From PHAA01 sp964457945 (GTDB lineage: Bacteria; Bacillota; Syntrophomonadia; Syntrophomonadales; Syntrophomonadaceae), in assembly GCA_964457945.1 (NCBI GenBank), contig CAYWFX010000002.1, positions 178,092 through 242,091 on the forward strand: a DNA stretch of 64,000 nucleotides. Reading direction: 5' to 3'. A model generated the notes under the pieces. That model saw only the letters and a list, made by a program, of their open reading frames with translations, was not told where the DNA came from and did not search any database. Within the stretch, counting starts at the first letter, position 1, and every line of letters begins with the position of its first letter. The translations under genes were made by a program, and so were the position numbers. Below are positions 44,757-51,749 of this stretch, piece after piece.

Positions 44757-44796
44757 GGGAAAGCAAGGGGACGTTCTTTTGCTTCCTTTTTCGGTA
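44757..44796 (+). terminator. Terminator after the TIR gene
   Basis: GGAAAGCAA pairs with TTGCTTCC across GGGGACGTTCTT, then TTTTTC. It ends about 40 bases after the TIR stop, so the SEC-C gene probably has its own promoter or relies on read-through. Confidence 0.65.
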
Positions 44797-44867
44797 ACAT
44801 TGGCAATGAAGAAAATATGTCCTTGGCTTCAAACTAATTATATTTCCTGCGAATATGGGAGGTTATT

Positions 44868-46115
44868 ATTATAAAAACTAAGTTAGGTAGAAACGCCCCC
44901 TGCCCTTGCGGCAGCGGGAAAAAATATAAAAACTGCTGCCTGGGCTTGAAGGGTATTGTAGAAATGAATGAAAAGCCCTTTGACCTCTATAGTCAGTTGA
45001 TTTCCACTATCAAACTCAAGCTTGACCAGCACTATAGCTCGCAAATAAAAAAATTGAGGAAATCTCTTCAAGATCGATTCTTGCGCTTGTGTACCACCAG
45101 CTACCTTCCCCAGGAACAAGAATCTTTTTTATCTGATTGGCTTTGGTTTGATATGACAGATAGTGAAGGCGAAACATTTTGTGGCGAGTATCTGAAGGAA
45201 AATGGCGGTTTCATGGAAGAACCTCTACGAGAATGCTTAAAAGCGCTGGATAAATCCTACCTATCGTTATTTGAACCTGTAGGAATAGAAAACAACGGCT
45301 TGCGGGTAAGGGATTTCATTAGCGGTCAGGAAGAACAGCTTCTCTTAAAGGAAACTTTGGATATGGAAATCGGTGCAAATCGGCCTTTGCTTCTGGGACG
45401 CCTGGTTGCTCTGCCTCTAGGCAAGGTTTTTTCCGGAATGGTGCTAATGCTGCAAAATGACGATGGCCAGGGAGAATTTATCAGCAAACATATAAATTAT
45501 TTACAAGGGCTTAAAGAAGGAGAAAATATTTACACTCTCCTTAAGCACAATGGCGAAATCCTCTTTGCTCTTTTTGAACATGCCAATCACAAATCTATTA
45601 TGGGCTTGAATGATATTCGCGTCTTACGTCTGGAAAACAATATACCGGATTTAATTGTAGACTTGGATCATTCGGAAGCTTGCGATTTGGCACACGAAAC
45701 CGGTGGCATACGCTGGTACGAACTTCGTGAGAGCCTAGGTAATGCCCGCATTGGGGTCAATGACGAGTATCTAATATGCTATGCGGATATACTTGATGAT
45801 GTCCTGCTTATGAAAGGCTTGTTAAAGAAAATAATCCCCCAAGATAATTGGGAGATAGTGCATAGTCTCTTCCTGTTCCAACCTCCAACGCCCACACTTG
45901 ATCATATCTGGTACAGCGTAGTCAAAGACCAGGAAACCGAACGCTGGCTTCATACCCCACACCGGGAGTTGGACGACAAAACCCCACTAGAGGTGATGGA
46001 AGAAGAAAATGGCCGGCAACGCCTCTTCGTTATGCTGGATTCATTTGCATCCCAAGCATCTGGCAATGAGCATAGCATTGATTTGTTGAATTATATGCGT
46101 CTCAGAATTAAATAG
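44868..46115 (+). CDS. SEC-C zinc-motif protein with apparent non-AUG start
   Basis: About 415 residues. The N-terminus GRNAPCPCGSGKKYKNCC is an intact SEC-C zinc motif (CxCxxxxxxxxCC). The remaining 390 residues are not recognised; they include several acidic, aromatic-rich stretches (LDHIWYSVVKDQETERWLH). GGGAGG at 44857-44862 is followed only by ATT (44865, 44868) and ATA (44871) in frame; the first TTG (44946) and ATG fall after the zinc motif and would delete it. I place the start at ATT 44868 with caution. SEC-C modules often mark conflict-system or SecA-like proteins. Same strand as the cyclase-RyR-TIR genes. Confidence 0.65.
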   Translation: MIKTKLGRNAPCPCGSGKKYKNCCLGLKGIVEMNEKPFDLYSQLISTIKLKLDQHYSSQIKKLRKSLQDRFLRLCTTSYLPQEQESFLSDWLWFDMTDSEGETFCGEYLKENGGFMEEPLRECLKALDKSYLSLFEPVGIENNGLRVRDFISGQEEQLLLKETLDMEIGANRPLLLGRLVALPLGKVFSGMVLMLQNDDGQGEFISKHINYLQGLKEGENIYTLLKHNGEILFALFEHANHKSIMGLNDIRVLRLENNIPDLIVDLDHSEACDLAHETGGIRWYELRESLGNARIGVNDEYLICYADILDDVLLMKGLLKKIIPQDNWEIVHSLFLFQPPTPTLDHIWYSVVKDQETERWLHTPHRELDDKTPLEVMEEENGRQRLFVMLDSFASQASGNEHSIDLLNYMRLRIK

Positions 46116-46162
46116 GAAGCAGTGTGACAATAAAAACAGAGGGGTATATATATACTTATTTA

Positions 46163-46378
46163 TCAAACCATTGCACTTACAAAATGTGCATGCGCAAAGG
46201 CATGATAACGATCCGTACGTCCTCGGAAATAGCGTTCTTCTATATTGGATGGGCTCAAGTTTTCATTGAGGCGTAAGCCTAGACATGCGAGGTCAGTTGC
46301 GAGTGTTGACGAATCAAAAATGCTTTTAGAGGCTCATTTATCTGCTGCGCATATGCTTGATGTAAAATAAGGTTTATC
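46163..46378 (-). pseudogene. C-terminal remnant of an unknown protein
   Basis: Minus-strand translation, with no start codon, gives an open ~70-residue tail containing LKSIFDSSTLATDL, CLGLRLNENLSPSNIEERYF and FRGRTDRYHAFAHAHFVSAM before TGA at 46163-46165. It reads like a real protein end, possibly of a class I methyltransferase, but I cannot name the family. It abuts the SRPBCC gene stop, so its 5' part is lost. Confidence 0.4.
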
Positions 46379-46789
46379 CTACAATTCGCCTAATTTTCTT
46401 CGTAAATCTACAACATAGGTTGCTTGCATCTTCTTAAGATTCATAAATAAATAGGATAACAGTTCCATAACAGGATTTTTGATATGCAATTCTTCTGTAA
46501 AATCAATGTTTGTCCCATTATTTTTATTTTCAGAAAAAATTCCTATCCAATGTCCTGTAAAATTATCATTCTCCATATCGAATTCATAACGGCTATATGA
46601 TTCTTTAACTATAATAGTAAAATTCGTTTGATAACCATCTTTTGTATACTCGATAAAGCTATTACCGTCTTTCGATATGACGATTTTTGACAAATCACTT
46701 CTCCAAGCGTAATCCTCATTATTGGTTACGATATCCCATACAGTATGTATGTCCGCTTTAAAAGCAGCTGTAATATTTGCCTTTCGCAT
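46379..46789 (-). CDS. SRPBCC-fold (START-like) protein
   Basis: 136 residues from the ATG at 46789, behind AAAGGAG. Begins MRKANITAAFKADIHTVWDI, the opening strand and helix of polyketide-cyclase-like SRPBCC proteins, followed by alternating strands and a long C-terminal helix (ELLSYLFMNLKKMQATYVVD). Such proteins bind small hydrophobic ligands; substrate unknown. Flanked by gene remnants on both sides. Confidence 0.75.
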   Translation of the reverse strand: MRKANITAAFKADIHTVWDIVTNNEDYAWRSDLSKIVISKDGNSFIEYTKDGYQTNFTIIVKESYSRYEFDMENDNFTGHWIGIFSENKNNGTNIDFTEELHIKNPVMELLSYLFMNLKKMQATYVVDLRRKLGEL

Positions 46790-46800
46790 ATTACTCCTTT

Positions 46801-47040
46801 CTGTACGATATTCCATGGCAAGTGGGTTGGCAAACTATTGATCAGGTCCTGGAGCGGACGCTTCCTCTGCTGGAGCAACTCCAAAGAATTAGGTCGCTTG
46901 TACCAGTTCTTATTCAACTGACAACATTTGACCAAGTAGCACATGGCGGCAAATATCTGCCTGCTAAAACACCGGTGTGGCATGTGGTCTTTAAAGCGGA
47001 TGGTCGGGTTTGGGTTCCCTTTGCCTCATCCCTTAATTAA
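46801..47040 (+). pseudogene. Plus-strand protein remnant antisense to rseP end
   Basis: Open plus-strand frame with protein-like sequence: PWQVGWQTIDQVLERTLPLL then QLTTFDQVAHGGKYLPAKTP and VWHVVFKADGRVWVPFASSL, ending at TAA 47038-47040. No credible start or ribosome site. I do not recognise the family. The end overlaps the rseP 3' end and the 36-bp repeat. Confidence 0.35.
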
Positions 47041-47053
47041 TCTAACAATATCG
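47018..47053. repeat. 36-bp direct repeat, copy 1 (rseP 3' end)
   Basis: Identical over 36 bases to 49793-49828. This copy contains the last codons and stop of rseP plus 8 bases beyond. Confidence 0.9.
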
Positions 47054-48045
47054 TTATAAGTAGCAAATATCATAACTAACATTAGAACTAGAAAGCCTAT
47101 CCAGTGAATGTAGCCTTCTTTTTCAGAATCCATCGTTTTTCTGCGAATGGCTTCCACCATCGCAAATACGATGCGGCTTCCGTCCAGAGCCGGTATAGGC
47201 AGCAGGTTCAGTATGCCTAGGTTGATGCTCAGAAGTGCAGTAAAATTTAAAAGATATACGAATCCACTGCGGGCAGCTTCGCCTACCAGGTTGGTAATTC
47301 CAACTGGCCCAGCCAGATCAGCAGCGGTAGCCCCCCCTGTAAACAGCATTCCCAGACTGGTCAGCATCCAAATGGTCATTTGATACGTATAAACAAAACC
47401 TAGTTTTATTGCGGTTAGAATTCCCTGACGCTCAAATGTGATCATGTTATAAACTCCTGCGATTGGTTTTCCAGTGCTTGCATCACGAACCGTGGTCATG
47501 CTTAGCACTTTGGTCTCTTGATCCCTGCTTATCGTCAATTGCAGGGGTTTACCAACTGGACTATTTTGTATGATTTCAACAAATTCATTCCAACTGGCTA
47601 CACTTTTATCATTAACCGCTACTATTTTGTCACCCGATTTTAATCCAGCTTGATAAGCAGGTTTGTCTTTGATTACTTCACCAATGACGACCTGGGGTAC
47701 CCCAATTACGGCATAAATATAAATAAAAATCAGTATTGCCAAAGCAAAATTCATAAAGGGACCCGCAACTGATACCCTCATTTTCTCTAAAGGCGTTCGT
47801 GCACTAAATCCATTCGGATTTTCAATGTCCCCCGGCTCATTACCAGCCATACGGACAAATCCGCCCAGAGGAATTAGTCTTAGCGAATATTCAGTTTCAC
47901 CTTTTTGGGTGGAAAGTAATTTGTAGCCAAATCCCAAACTAAACTCATGGACGGGAATTCCAATCCGGCGGGCAGCTATGAAATGGCCCAGTTCATGAAA
48001 TAGAATTAAAATAGCAATAATTATCAGTGTAAATACGATACTCAA
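47026..48045 (-). CDS. rseP: RIP metalloprotease RseP (site-2 protease)
   Basis: 339 residues from the TTG at 48045, seven bases after GGAGG (a TTG two codons earlier is too close to that site). Zinc motif HELGH in LILFHELGHFIAARRIG, a PDZ domain (about 110-190: IGEVIKDKPAYQAGLKSGDK), and IPALDGSRIVFAMVEA with the third ligand. Cleaves anti-sigma factors and signal-peptide remnants within the membrane. The usual neighbours dxr and ispG are absent; it is surrounded by remnants. Confidence 0.94.
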   Translation of the reverse strand: MSIVFTLIIIAILILFHELGHFIAARRIGIPVHEFSLGFGYKLLSTQKGETEYSLRLIPLGGFVRMAGNEPGDIENPNGFSARTPLEKMRVSVAGPFMNFALAILIFIYIYAVIGVPQVVIGEVIKDKPAYQAGLKSGDKIVAVNDKSVASWNEFVEIIQNSPVGKPLQLTISRDQETKVLSMTTVRDASTGKPIAGVYNMITFERQGILTAIKLGFVYTYQMTIWMLTSLGMLFTGGATAADLAGPVGITNLVGEAARSGFVYLLNFTALLSINLGILNLLPIPALDGSRIVFAMVEAIRRKTMDSEKEGYIHWIGFLVLMLVMIFATYNDIVRLIKG

Positions 48046-48051
48046 TTTCAA

Positions 48052-48366
48052 ACCTCCTACAACAAATAATATTTTACTTATTTATCCTTCTCAGTATATC
48101 ACTGGTTATTATTATAACGCTATCATTATTAGCACAATATTACCCTCATTACAAGCCTGCTGAATCAGTCCTCATAAGGTATCCACTGAGAATCCCAAGA
48201 AAATCGTAGGATTCAAAGAAAAGATAAAGAAATGACCCCCAGGAACCATTTGTAAAGCATGACGGCGATGATGAATATTTCAGCCTTGCAATATTTTTGT
48301 TCATGAGGTAAGGAAAGCTTCTATTATTGTACAATCCAACCAATGTTACTCCACCCCACATAAAAC
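48052..48366. other. Intergenic region, nothing recognised
   Basis: About 315 A/T-rich bases between rseP and the truncated sigma gene. Short sequence matches to the ABC operon flanks exist (CCTTCTCAGTATAT near 48084 and near 51723), suggesting debris of the same duplicated block. No gene, terminator or RNA recognised. Confidence 0.4.
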
Positions 48367-48687
48367 TTATTCTAAGGAGTATTCCGTTCTAAACAACGAT
48401 AGCGAAACAACATCATTAACTGCTATGTCATCCAGCGGTTCAATTCTTTTCCGCCTATTTGCAATGGTATATGCCTCATTTACAAGGATTTTCATAACCC
48501 AGGGTTTGAAGCTTTCAATATTTCTTAGTTTATTAAGATTTGTAAATGCTTTGCAGGTTGTTTCGCTAACGGCATCCTCAGCATCGGTATCATTTCCCAA
48601 GATTCCCTTCGCAACGCGAAATAATCCTAACCGGTATTCCCTTATCAAATTGCAAAACTTTTCCTGTCGTTCTGTCATTAACATCAC
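48367..48687 (-). pseudogene. ECF sigma factor truncated after region 2
   Basis: 106 residues. Sigma-70 region 2 is clear (YRLGLFRVAKGILGNDTDAE, then DAVSETTCKAFTNL and SFKPWVMKILVNEAYTIANR), but the frame ends after SLFRTEYSLE with no region 4. A normal ECF sigma factor is about 160-190 residues. Without region 4 it cannot read a -35 element in the usual way, so I treat it as a broken gene. It lies beside remnants of an ABC operon. Confidence 0.7.
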
Positions 48688-48772
48688 ATCTCAATACATA
48701 ACGTTTTTATCCATACACTAATAAGATGTTTTAGAGAGGCAAAATCTTCCCGAAAAAAATCTACCTTCCAAA

Positions 48773-48985
48773 TTAAATCGAATAATAAATTCTGCTTAGC
48801 CATACTGTCTGGCCAATCAGACATATTATGGGAATGGATATAGATAAAAAAAGAATCCAGTGTAGTGGCAGAAAAGCAATACAACAAAATAAGATTTCAA
48901 TACTAACAGCTAAAATGGCGCTTATCGTCAATGGAAGCGTTAATGGCAGGAACCTGAGGCATAGCAAATACCTTTTTGGGATCAG
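48773..48985 (-). pseudogene. Deletion-scarred copy of the ABC transporter operon
   Basis: The 3' part codes for PLTISAILAVSIEILFCCIA and IPIICLIGQTVWLSRIYYSI, a near copy of the C-terminus of the permease at 51750-53141. It is joined at a short FLPLT stretch to an internal permease fragment (GTTAATGGCAGGAA) and then, out of frame, to DNA matching the ATPase 3' region (GGTATTTGCTATGCCTCAGG, as at about 53241-53260). It is thus an ATPase-permease operon copy reduced by at least two internal deletions. Confidence 0.75.
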
Positions 48986-49024
48986 TTTTGTTCTGCTTAT
49001 TATATGTGAAGGCACTATAGTTCA

Positions 49025-49374
49025 TCACATATTAGATATTGAAGTTGCTATTGCAATGAAAAGAACAGGCACGCCTACTATTGTAGAAAGTATTATAATT
49101 ATTGAACGTACTATTTCATCGTTTTTAAAGAATGATGCTAAAGCTTTATAGCTCAAAATACCAATCAAACCACCCAAACAATTCAAGATGACATCATCAA
49201 TATCACTTGATCCAAGCCCAAGTATATATTGAATTATTTCCACAAATAAGCTAATTAAAAAGACCAGAAATATACTCATAGATATTCTTTGGTCTTTCTT
49301 AAGTAATTTCAAGTAAATTCCTAAAGGTATAAATATAGCAATATTGCCAAATACATTGGTAATAACAACAGATG
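49025..49374 (-). pseudogene. VanZ-family membrane protein fragment
   Basis: Minus-strand translation NVFGNIAIFIPLGIYLKLLK, then VEIIQYILGLGSSDIDDVIL and NCLGGLIGILSYKAL, is the VanZ signature. The first transmembrane part is missing: the frame breaks near 49375, where the plus-strand 76-codon frame starts. No ribosome site precedes any internal start, so it is probably dead. Confidence 0.7.
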
Positions 49375-49602
49375 GAGCGGAGTGGAGACCTAATTATCGT
49401 AGATACAATGGATGGTCGTACTGTGAATGTTTTATTACCCCAGGGAATGTTATCGGAGGCAATCGACCCAACATCAGAAACAAGGACGAAACTCACGTTT
49501 GGGAAAACATTAAACCTTAAGCCGGGTACCCCGGTTAAAATCCACGGTTTAACAACCAAAACCGGCCAATTTCTAGCATATGCCCTAGAAGCGGCAAGTT
49601 GA
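49372..49602 (+). CDS. Unknown 76-residue protein or fragment
   Basis: Begins MERSGDLIIVDTMDGRTVNV and continues with LKPGTPVKIHGLTTKTGQFL, a beta-rich pattern like a small OB- or barrel-type domain. No ribosome site and no recognised family. It starts at the junction with the VanZ fragment, so it may be the 3' part of a longer lost gene. Confidence 0.4.
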   Translation: MERSGDLIIVDTMDGRTVNVLLPQGMLSEAIDPTSETRTKLTFGKTLNLKPGTPVKIHGLTTKTGQFLAYALEAAS

Positions 49603-49611
49603 CCAAACTTA

Positions 49612-49750
49612 TCCCAAGTCTAATCCTCCCAGGCAAGGGGAGTACCCCCTATCTTGTCCAGGCAGTTTCGAGAGGGCCTGCAGGACGGGCTAGTTTTTTG
49701 TACATGTTTAAGGCTCAACTATCAGCTGGTTACCGATAGTTGAGCCTATT
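49612..49750 (+). ncRNA. Possible structured RNA with terminator-like hairpins
   Basis: After the 76-codon frame the plus strand shows CAAGGGGAGTACCCCC (GGGG-AGTA-CCCC hairpin), then GTCCAGGC...GCCTG-CAG-GAC (about 49654-49685) followed by GGGCTAGTTTTTT, then a perfect 13-bp hairpin AGGCTCAACTATC/GATAGTTGAGCCT at 49711-49747. The GGGGAGTA segment recalls the 5' box of yybP-ykoY RNAs, but the matching 3' box is not seen. It may be a riboswitch remnant or a small RNA. Confidence 0.3.
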
Positions 49751-49792
49751 TCCGTGCGCAAAACTTCCGATGGTCCCCTAGGAGAACCGGTT

Positions 49793-49828
49793 CCTTTGCC
49801 TCATCCCTTAATTAATCTAACAATATCG
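49793..49828. repeat. 36-bp direct repeat, copy 2
   Basis: Identical to 47018-47053, the 3' end of rseP, but without the rest of the gene. The following bases to 50167 hold no gene I can support. Confidence 0.9.
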
Positions 49829-50167
49829 ATCAATATCTTCTTGATGATAGTCAGCTCTTCGATAATGGTTATAATTCACATGTGACCACTGCATTTAGGA
49901 CCAAGTAATGGATCTGCGTGATAAATATTTTGAATCAGGCGGGTTCAGTTTCCCAGCAAATTCTTACGCCCGTGGTTGTGTTATTTGTGGTCTTATTCTT
50001 CTGGGGGGCTTTTTTAACCAACTCTCGCAGTCGGGGCCTTAACGTTCGGGGTATAGAGATAGGAATTTGCTTTTTTTGCTCCCAGCATATTACAATACAA
50101 AGCCGGCATCAATATACCATACTCTAGGGCGATTGCGAGCCCCGAGGCATCTGCCTACACGAAACTG

Positions 50168-50192
50168 AAGGCCCTGCACGTCAGGGCCTTCG
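50168..50192. terminator. Perfect 10-bp hairpin
   Basis: GAAGGCCCTG-CACGT-CAGGGCCTTC, 27 bases after the stop of the minus-strand old-yellow-enzyme gene. The T-rich side (GCGGTATTTTAGTTTC) is on the plus strand, so it may serve either direction. Confidence 0.55.
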
Positions 50193-50218
50193 CGGTATTT
50201 TAGTTTCGCTTCCGGTTT

Positions 50219-51232
50219 TCAAAAGGCTGCTTTGTACGAATCGGGAAGAACCCCATCAGCCCTGGATTTTGCCGCAATATTAAGCACCCAGTAGGGATTT
50301 CTCAACAGCTCCCGGCCCAAGGCCACCATATCAGCCCTTTGGTTCTGAAGAATTTCTTCTACCATATCAGGCTGCGTGATCAGACCCACAGTTATAGTTG
50401 GCACAGCGCACTCCCTCTTGATCTTTTCCGCCAGGGGAACCATGTATCCCGGATAATCCTTCACTTTGGCCGGCAGCAGCCCGCCCGAGCTTACATGTAC
50501 AATATCCACGCTCTTTTTCACCTGGTTGATGATGGCCACCATCTGTTCCGCATCAATGCCCTGGTCGCAATGGTCAAGGGCTGACACTCGTACCGAAATC
50601 GGCTTTTCCTGGGGCCACACGGATTTCACTGCTTCAAGAACCTCCTGCAGAATTTTGCTTCGGTTCTTAATGTCTCCTCCGTATTCATCGCTGCGCTTAT
50701 TGGAAAGCGGTGATAGAAATTGGTGTATTAAATACCCGTGCGCTGCATGCACTTCGATGGCATCAAAGCCTGCTTCATCAGCTCTCGCCGCCGCCGCTTT
50801 AAATTCCGAAACAATTATTTTTATTTGCTCCCGGGTCAACTCATTGGGGACACGGCTTTCATTATTGAAGGGAATGGCGCTGGGAGCATAAATACCCTTT
50901 GTGCTAGCGGTGCTTTTTCTACCTGCATGATTAATCTGCACGGCTATTTTAGCCCCATAAGCGTGGCATGAGTCCACAATTTTTTTGAGCCCGGAAATAT
51001 GACTGTCATCCCATAACCCCAGGTCGTAGTCGGTTATCCTTCCTTCAGGGTTGACGGCTGTCGATTCGATGATAATAAGCCCCACTCCCCCTACGGCTCT
51101 GGTGGTGTAATGATTCAGGTGAAATTCGGTGGCGAATCCGTCGCCGGCAGCTTTATACATGCACATCGGGGGCATGACAATACGGTTTTTGATTGAAAGA
51201 CCTTTGAGTTTATATTCCTCCAACAGTTTCAT
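50219..51232 (-). CDS. NamA/YqjM-type old yellow enzyme (NADPH:flavin ene-reductase)
   Basis: 337 residues from the ATG at 51232 behind AAAGGAG. FMN TIM-barrel: IVMPPMCMYKA with the YqjM-class Cys, QINHAGRKS with the substrate His, HAAHGYLIHQFLSPLSNKRS and the C-terminal ALGRELLRNPYWVL. Reduces activated C=C bonds of enones and related electrophiles. It is divergent from an HxlR regulator 146 bases away, a common arrangement for electrophile-induced reductases. Confidence 0.92.
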   Translation of the reverse strand: MKLLEEYKLKGLSIKNRIVMPPMCMYKAAGDGFATEFHLNHYTTRAVGGVGLIIIESTAVNPEGRITDYDLGLWDDSHISGLKKIVDSCHAYGAKIAVQINHAGRKSTASTKGIYAPSAIPFNNESRVPNELTREQIKIIVSEFKAAAARADEAGFDAIEVHAAHGYLIHQFLSPLSNKRSDEYGGDIKNRSKILQEVLEAVKSVWPQEKPISVRVSALDHCDQGIDAEQMVAIINQVKKSVDIVHVSSGGLLPAKVKDYPGYMVPLAEKIKRECAVPTITVGLITQPDMVEEILQNQRADMVALGRELLRNPYWVLNIAAKSRADGVLPDSYKAAF

Positions 51233-51378
51233 TGTTCCCTCTCCTTTCTTACACAAGCAGTTTTTTTACCTGGTCTTGTGTTGTAACCAGTATATAATGC
51301 ATAATATATTTTAGGAAGTAGTTACAAATATGTTATATTATTACCAAAAGGGAAGTATTGTGGAAAACAGGAGGGTTT

Positions 51379-51702
51379 ATGGACGAAGAAAAATTGGTAA
51401 AATGTCTGCCGGGCGAGACCTGCCCCATAGAAAATGCACTAAATATCGTTGGAAGCAAATGGACATTTCTTATCATCCGGGATCTACTCATCGATGGCAC
51501 CCTGCGTTATGGAGAACTATTAAAATCTTTGTCGGGAATAAGCCCCAGAATATTATCAGATAGATTAAAGGAACTGGAAAAGCACCAAATTATTCAGCGG
51601 AAAGCCTATCCGGAAGTTCCACCTAGGGTGGAATACAGTTTGACCGACCGTGGGAAACAGTTGGAACCCATATTTATTGAACTCAAAAGGTGGGGACAAT
51701 AG
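51379..51702 (+). CDS. HxlR-family transcriptional regulator
   Basis: 107 residues from the ATG at 51379, just after GGAGG. Winged helix with CPIENALNIVGSKWTFLIIR, RYGELLKSLSGISPRILSDR and the wing PRVEYSLTDRGKQLEPI. Two cysteines near the N-terminus (CLPGETCPIE) include the one conserved in thiol/aldehyde-sensing HxlR proteins. Probably controls the divergent old-yellow-enzyme gene. Confidence 0.92.
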   Translation: MDEEKLVKCLPGETCPIENALNIVGSKWTFLIIRDLLIDGTLRYGELLKSLSGISPRILSDRLKELEKHQIIQRKAYPEVPPRVEYSLTDRGKQLEPIFIELKRWGQ

Positions 51703-51749
51703 ATAGGCATTTGCTTTTTTCTCCTTCTCAGTATATTGCTGATATTAAA

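Noticed and set aside
48149..48361. 70-codon minus-strand frame between rseP and the truncated sigma gene
   Set aside because: No ribosome site, no protein-like pattern, and it lies in a debris region with irregular composition.
49612..49750. yybP-ykoY manganese riboswitch
   Set aside because: Only the GGGGAGTA part of the 5' box is present; the 3' conserved box and a transporter gene downstream are missing.
49918..50127. 69-codon plus-strand frame with a hydrophobic stretch
   Set aside because: It begins at an internal ATG without a ribosome site, has an unusual Cys/Phe-rich tail and no family resemblance; not enough support for a gene.
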